A stretch of 9,347 nt of DNA from positions 4,641 through 13,987 of the forward strand of contig VSNG01000042.1 in assembly GCA_009774175.1 (NCBI GenBank), given 5' to 3'. Within the stretch, counting starts at the first letter, position 1. Every line of letters begins with the position of its first letter. Both the position numbers and the translations under genes were made by a program. Below the pieces are notes generated by a model. It worked only from the letters and a program-made list of their open reading frames with translations. It was not told the origin of the DNA and did not search any database. Shown here in pieces: positions 6,544 through 9,347 of the stretch. Source of the DNA: Lachnospiraceae bacterium (GTDB lineage: Bacteria; Bacillota; Clostridia; Lachnospirales; Lachnospiraceae).

Positions 6544-7545
6544 TTATCTCCCCGCCTTTCTGGCCGCATATCTCGCCAATTTCTTTTCGCGCCTTGCCGC
6601 TGCGCCGAAGTCCTCGTCCTCCGCACTCCGAAACGCATATTTGAAGAAAAGCTTCTGCAAAATCGTCGCCGCAAAGATAATCAAAAGGAGCACCACCGCC
6701 ATGGCCGAGGCAAGCCCCACCTTCTGCTGGGTATGGGCGATCTCGTTCATGACCACGAAATACGTTCCCGTTCCGTTTGCGCCGCTGGTGATAACATAGG
6801 GCGGCTCGAATGCGCTTAAGGAACCCGTGATGGACAAAATCACATTCAGCGTAACGATCGTCTTGATGCTTGGCAGAATGATATACCGAAACTGCGCAAA
6901 GCGGTTCGCGCCGTCTAACATGGCCGCCTCATACAGCTCGGAATCCACGGACATGATCGCGCCGATAAAGAGCACCATGTTCTGTCCGAAATACCGCCAT
7001 ACAGACGTGCCCACAAGGGATATATTGTTAATCCTCTGGTCTCTCAACCAATAGGGAAGATTCTCCAACTGAAAACCGCACCATTGGAGCACCGTGTCAA
7101 ACACGAAGCCTCTGGTGTAAAAGAATTTGAAAATAAAACCGATGGCAATACCGTTGATCAGATAGGGAAAGAACATAAAGCCCTTAAAAATATTGCCGCC
7201 CTTCACCTTAAAGCTTAAAACCGTAGCCAGATACAAAGCCAGCGCAAGCTGTACAATAGAACCGCCCATGTAATACAGGCTCAGCTTAAGCGCCCCGAAA
7301 CAATCCTTTCTGCTGAATACGCTGGCGTAATTCTTCCAGCCCACAAAGGTTCTTTTGCCTACATACTTCATCCGATAAAAACTATACCCAAACATCTCGC
7401 CGAACGGAAGATATGTAAAGGTAAATAATAATGCCAGCGGTATAATCATAAACGCCACAATAATGATAACCTGCTGACCCTTTCTGCTTTTCGCCCACTG
7501 CAGGAAGCCCTTTTTTGTTCCCGCTGTATTTACCTGTGCCACCAT
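6544..7545 (-). CDS. Sugar ABC transporter permease, MalF-like (CUT1)
   Basis: This 333-residue protein is the first permease of the importer. Hydrophobic segments are visible near 25-46, 88-110, 123-141, 175-198, 230-245 and 278-300. The EAA loop reads ELYEAAMLDGANRFAQFRYI (203-222), then ILPSIK. As usual for MalF-type subunits, it has a cytoplasmic N-terminal tail and is longer than its partner. The C-terminal tail after about 305 is unusually charged (RSAEDEDFG, then RREKKLARYAARKAGR) and should lie in the cytoplasm. AGGAGGG sits 6 nt before ATG 7545. It is separated from the binding-protein gene by 116 nt holding a strong hairpin. Family assignment is secure; the mannooligosaccharide substrate follows from the downstream enzymes only. 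Confidence 0.9.
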   Translation of the reverse strand: MVAQVNTAGTKKGFLQWAKSRKGQQVIIIVAFMIIPLALLFTFTYLPFGEMFGYSFYRMKYVGKRTFVGWKNYASVFSRKDCFGALKLSLYYMGGSIVQLALALYLATVLSFKVKGGNIFKGFMFFPYLINGIAIGFIFKFFYTRGFVFDTVLQWCGFQLENLPYWLRDQRINNISLVGTSVWRYFGQNMVLFIGAIMSVDSELYEAAMLDGANRFAQFRYIILPSIKTIVTLNVILSITGSLSAFEPPYVITSGANGTGTYFVVMNEIAHTQQKVGLASAMAVVLLLIIFAATILQKLFFKYAFRSAEDEDFGAAARREKKLARYAARKAGR

Positions 7546-7566
7546 ACGCTACCCTCCTGATATACA

Positions 7567-7602
7567 GGGGCTGCCACTTTCGTTTCTTCCTGTGCCAGCC
7601 CC
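7567..7602 (-). promoter_or_regulatory. Intercistronic hairpin between binding protein and permease genes
   Basis: GGGGCTG (7567-7573) pairs perfectly with CAGCCCC (7596-7602). After one mismatch, CAC (7575-7577) pairs with GTG (7592-7594), leaving a 14-nt loop. On the minus strand the stem ends about 9 nt before the permease Shine-Dalgarno, and no U-run follows it. In ABC sugar operons such as malE-malF, stem-loops after the binding-protein gene stabilise its mRNA and attenuate the permease genes, giving an excess of binding protein. The same role is inferred here. Confidence 0.65.
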
Positions 7603-7661
7603 GATTATCGTTTACCTCTTACAACTGCCTGTCAAAACTGTTTCAGAGAAACTGCCTGCTC

Positions 7662-9113
7662 TTAATACAGAACCTCAATTCCGCATGCCTCCTGCGCGTC
7701 GTTCCACACCTGCGTCCAGTCGGCCATAATGTCGTCAAAGGTCTCCTCGCCTGTAAACGCCGCCTCCACGATTCTCTGTACCTTGGCGTCGCCGCCTGCA
7801 TTGAAGGAAAGCTCGGACTCCGCGTTCATCTCATTCAGGAAATCCTCTTCCCCTTCCAGCGCAGGAATGTTTCTGACAACCTCAACACCCTCGAATACGA
7901 AGGACGTGGGCGCAGTTTTGGAGATCGGATAGCCGCCCTCAATTTCACACCAGCCGGACTCCTCCACCATCCATTTTACAAATACCATGGCCGCCGCCTG
8001 ATTTTCTTCAGAAGCATTCGCATTGATCGCATAGCTGTAATCAGGGCCGGCTGTCGCATACTGCTTGCCGCCTACCGTGATCGGGAAAGGCATGTAACCG
8101 ATATCGTCAGGATGATCCCCCGCCGCCTTCATCTGTGCAATCGCCCAGGAGCCGAGCACCATACAGCCGATCTCGCCGTTGTTGATCATGGGCTTGCAGC
8201 CCTCCCAGTCGGTAGTGGTATAGTCATCCTCGATCAGGCCCTTTTCCACGGCATCATACAAAATTTTGTATAACGCATAAGCCCCTGTACCGTCGCCGTT
8301 ATCCTTGAAAGGCTCCGCCGTATGTACAAACTTCTGATTTAACCATGTCTTGTCACTGGTTGTGATTGCGCCCAGAAAAGCATCCCACTGGCCACCCATG
8401 GTCCAGCCTGCCGCATAGTTTGTGTAAAGCGGAATCGCGTCGGTGTTGTCCTTGATTGCCTGCAGGGCTGCAATGAACTCATCGGGCGTCTTGGGAAGCT
8501 CCGTGATGCCCGCGTCTGCAAACACCTTCTTATTATAAAGAATTCCCTGCGCATTGCCCATGAAACCAATACCGTAGCACATGTTATCATACATCCACTC
8601 ATCCGCAAAATTTACATATTCGCTCATCTCCTCTACCGTTCCGAAGGGAATAAAATAGGTAGAAAGCTCAGCCTTATCCACTGCGGGAATGAACATCACG
8701 TCACCCCAGTCGCCTGCGGAGAGCCGAAGCAGGGCATCTTCCTGATAATCAGTAATACCCTCGGTCTCCACCATGATATTCGGATATAACTCGTTAAACT
8801 TGGCAATCAGATCGGAAATCGTGCCGTCCTCTTCGCGGTCCGTCTTATGATGGATAAATTTGATCGTGGTTGTCAAATCCTTATAGTCCTCGCCCAGATT
8901 GATGGATGCATAAGTAACGCCTGACGAGGCAGCAGGCGCCGCTGCCTCATCCCCATCATCCGCCGCAGGCGTTTCCGCTGCCGCACCATCGTCCGCCGCG
9001 GGCGTCTCTGTTGCGGGAGCCTCTGCCCCGCCCTCATCGGATCCGCCGCAGGCAGTCAGGGATAAAGTCATTGCCGCTGCCAAAGTAAGCGCTAATACTT
9101 TTCTCAGTTTCAT
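7662..9113 (-). CDS. Extracellular solute-binding lipoprotein, presumed mannooligosaccharide receptor
   Basis: This 483-residue protein belongs to the family 1 extracellular solute-binding proteins. A lipoprotein signal (KLRK, hydrophobic core, LSLTAC) gives lipid-anchored Cys22. A low-complexity Ala/Asp/Glu/Pro linker (about 23-64) contains two exact ETPAADDG units (36-43 and 47-54). The folded domain starts near 66, with typical elements: ISDLIAKFNELYPNIMVETE, GILYNKKVFADAGITELPKT, NNGEIGCMVLGSWAIAQMK and a tryptophan-rich C-terminus (ADWTQVWNDA). It should capture sugars outside the membrane and pass them to the two permeases. AAAGGAGG lies 11 nt before ATG 9113. It resembles the mannan-binding-protein position in Roseburia-type mannan loci. 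Binding specificity is not readable from the sequence; beta-mannosides are inferred from the enzymes downstream. Confidence 0.9.
   Translation of the reverse strand: MKLRKVLALTLAAAMTLSLTACGGSDEGGAEAPATETPAADDGAAAETPAADDGDEAAAPAASSGVTYASINLGEDYKDLTTTIKFIHHKTDREEDGTISDLIAKFNELYPNIMVETEGITDYQEDALLRLSAGDWGDVMFIPAVDKAELSTYFIPFGTVEEMSEYVNFADEWMYDNMCYGIGFMGNAQGILYNKKVFADAGITELPKTPDEFIAALQAIKDNTDAIPLYTNYAAGWTMGGQWDAFLGAITTSDKTWLNQKFVHTAEPFKDNGDGTGAYALYKILYDAVEKGLIEDDYTTTDWEGCKPMINNGEIGCMVLGSWAIAQMKAAGDHPDDIGYMPFPITVGGKQYATAGPDYSYAINANASEENQAAAMVFVKWMVEESGWCEIEGGYPISKTAPTSFVFEGVEVVRNIPALEGEEDFLNEMNAESELSFNAGGDAKVQRIVEAAFTGEETFDDIMADWTQVWNDAQEACGIEVLY
8953..9010. repeat. Imperfect 25-bp direct repeat encoding the SBP linker
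   Basis: A block at 8953-8977 recurs at 8986-9010 with a 33-bp offset (11 codons) and a few substitutions. It encodes the duplicated ETPAADDG in the linker between the lipid anchor and the binding domain. This looks like a recent in-frame duplication lengthening the tether. Confidence 0.7.
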
Positions 9114-9347
9114 AATAGTAATGTCCTCCTTTTAATCTGACTACAGTGAGTCGTTAGTTAATTATTTAACTTTAAATTAAGTATACATTTGTTAATAAAT
9201 TAATCATCAATTATTATTGCAATTCATATACCATTGTTGCCATATTTTTGCTTTTTTCCTATATTTCACAATTTTTAAATTTATATTTTGGCTATTTTGA
9301 CAATAGATATTTTGTTTTTAAACATTATAAACTAAATTATACAAGCT
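9114..9347 (-). promoter_or_regulatory. AT-rich upstream region of the transport genes
   Basis: This 234-bp stretch holds no supportable gene and is far richer in A and T than the coding regions. It contains the SBP ribosome binding site (9123-9130) and a perfect palindrome with 6-bp arms, AGTTAATTATTTAACT (9156-9171). A weak candidate promoter reads TATACT (9185-9180) with TTGATG (9210-9205), but its 19-bp spacer is long. TATAAT also occurs on the minus strand at 9341-9336 and 9329-9324, whose -35 elements would fall at or beyond the window edge. A-runs on the minus strand could act as UP elements. The real start site cannot be chosen from sequence alone. Confidence 0.5.

Noticed and set aside
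7515..8273. Plus-strand open frame of 252 codons
   Set aside because: It is antisense to the SBP and permease start, with no plausible product; it is a shadow of GC-biased codon positions.
9297..9331. Possible divergent plus-strand promoter, TTGACA at 9297 with TATAAA at 9326
   Set aside because: The spacer is 23 bp, too long for a sigma-A promoter, and no plus-strand gene is visible in the remaining bases.

Overview
The window reads as chromosomal DNA from a Gram-positive Clostridia gut anaerobe, most likely Lachnospiraceae. I infer this from the SBP lipoprotein signal, strong AGGAGG-type ribosome binding sites, a SpoIID-type protein, and a mannan phosphorolysis gene set of the kind known in Ruminococcus albus and Roseburia. 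Every gene I can support lies on the minus strand, so transcription runs from high to low coordinates. No tRNA, rRNA, CRISPR array, insertion sequence or phage gene was seen.

From the right edge: positions 9114-9347 are a very AT-rich regulatory stretch. Then come a solute-binding lipoprotein (9113-7662), an intercistronic hairpin (7567-7602), and two CUT1-type ABC permeases (7545-6544 and 6543-5695) joined stop-to-start. A consensus sigma-A promoter (5598-5571) and a leader stem-loop (5552-5506) precede a second gene block: cellobiose 2-epimerase (5449-4280), a GH130_1-type mannosylglucose phosphorylase (4190-3018) and a GH130_2-type mannooligosaccharide phosphorylase (3003-1981). A terminator-like hairpin lies at 1881-1918 and a 16-bp tandem repeat at 1805-1868. 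A separate gene (1706 to beyond position 1) encodes a modular SpoIID-like, double peptidoglycan-binding, LysM protein, missing only its last codons.

The six-gene block forms a coherent route. The lipoprotein and permeases import beta-1,4-mannooligosaccharides. GH130_2 shortens them phosphorolytically to mannobiose, releasing mannose 1-phosphate. The epimerase converts the reducing-end mannose to glucose, and GH130_1 splits mannosylglucose into mannose 1-phosphate and glucose. No ATPase, endomannanase, alpha-galactosidase, esterase, phosphomannomutase or regulator is in the window. The pathway itself is known. The less familiar points are the promoter plus leader stem-loop, the SBP/permease hairpin, the AT-rich palindrome upstream of the SBP, and the compact SpoIID-like multidomain protein.
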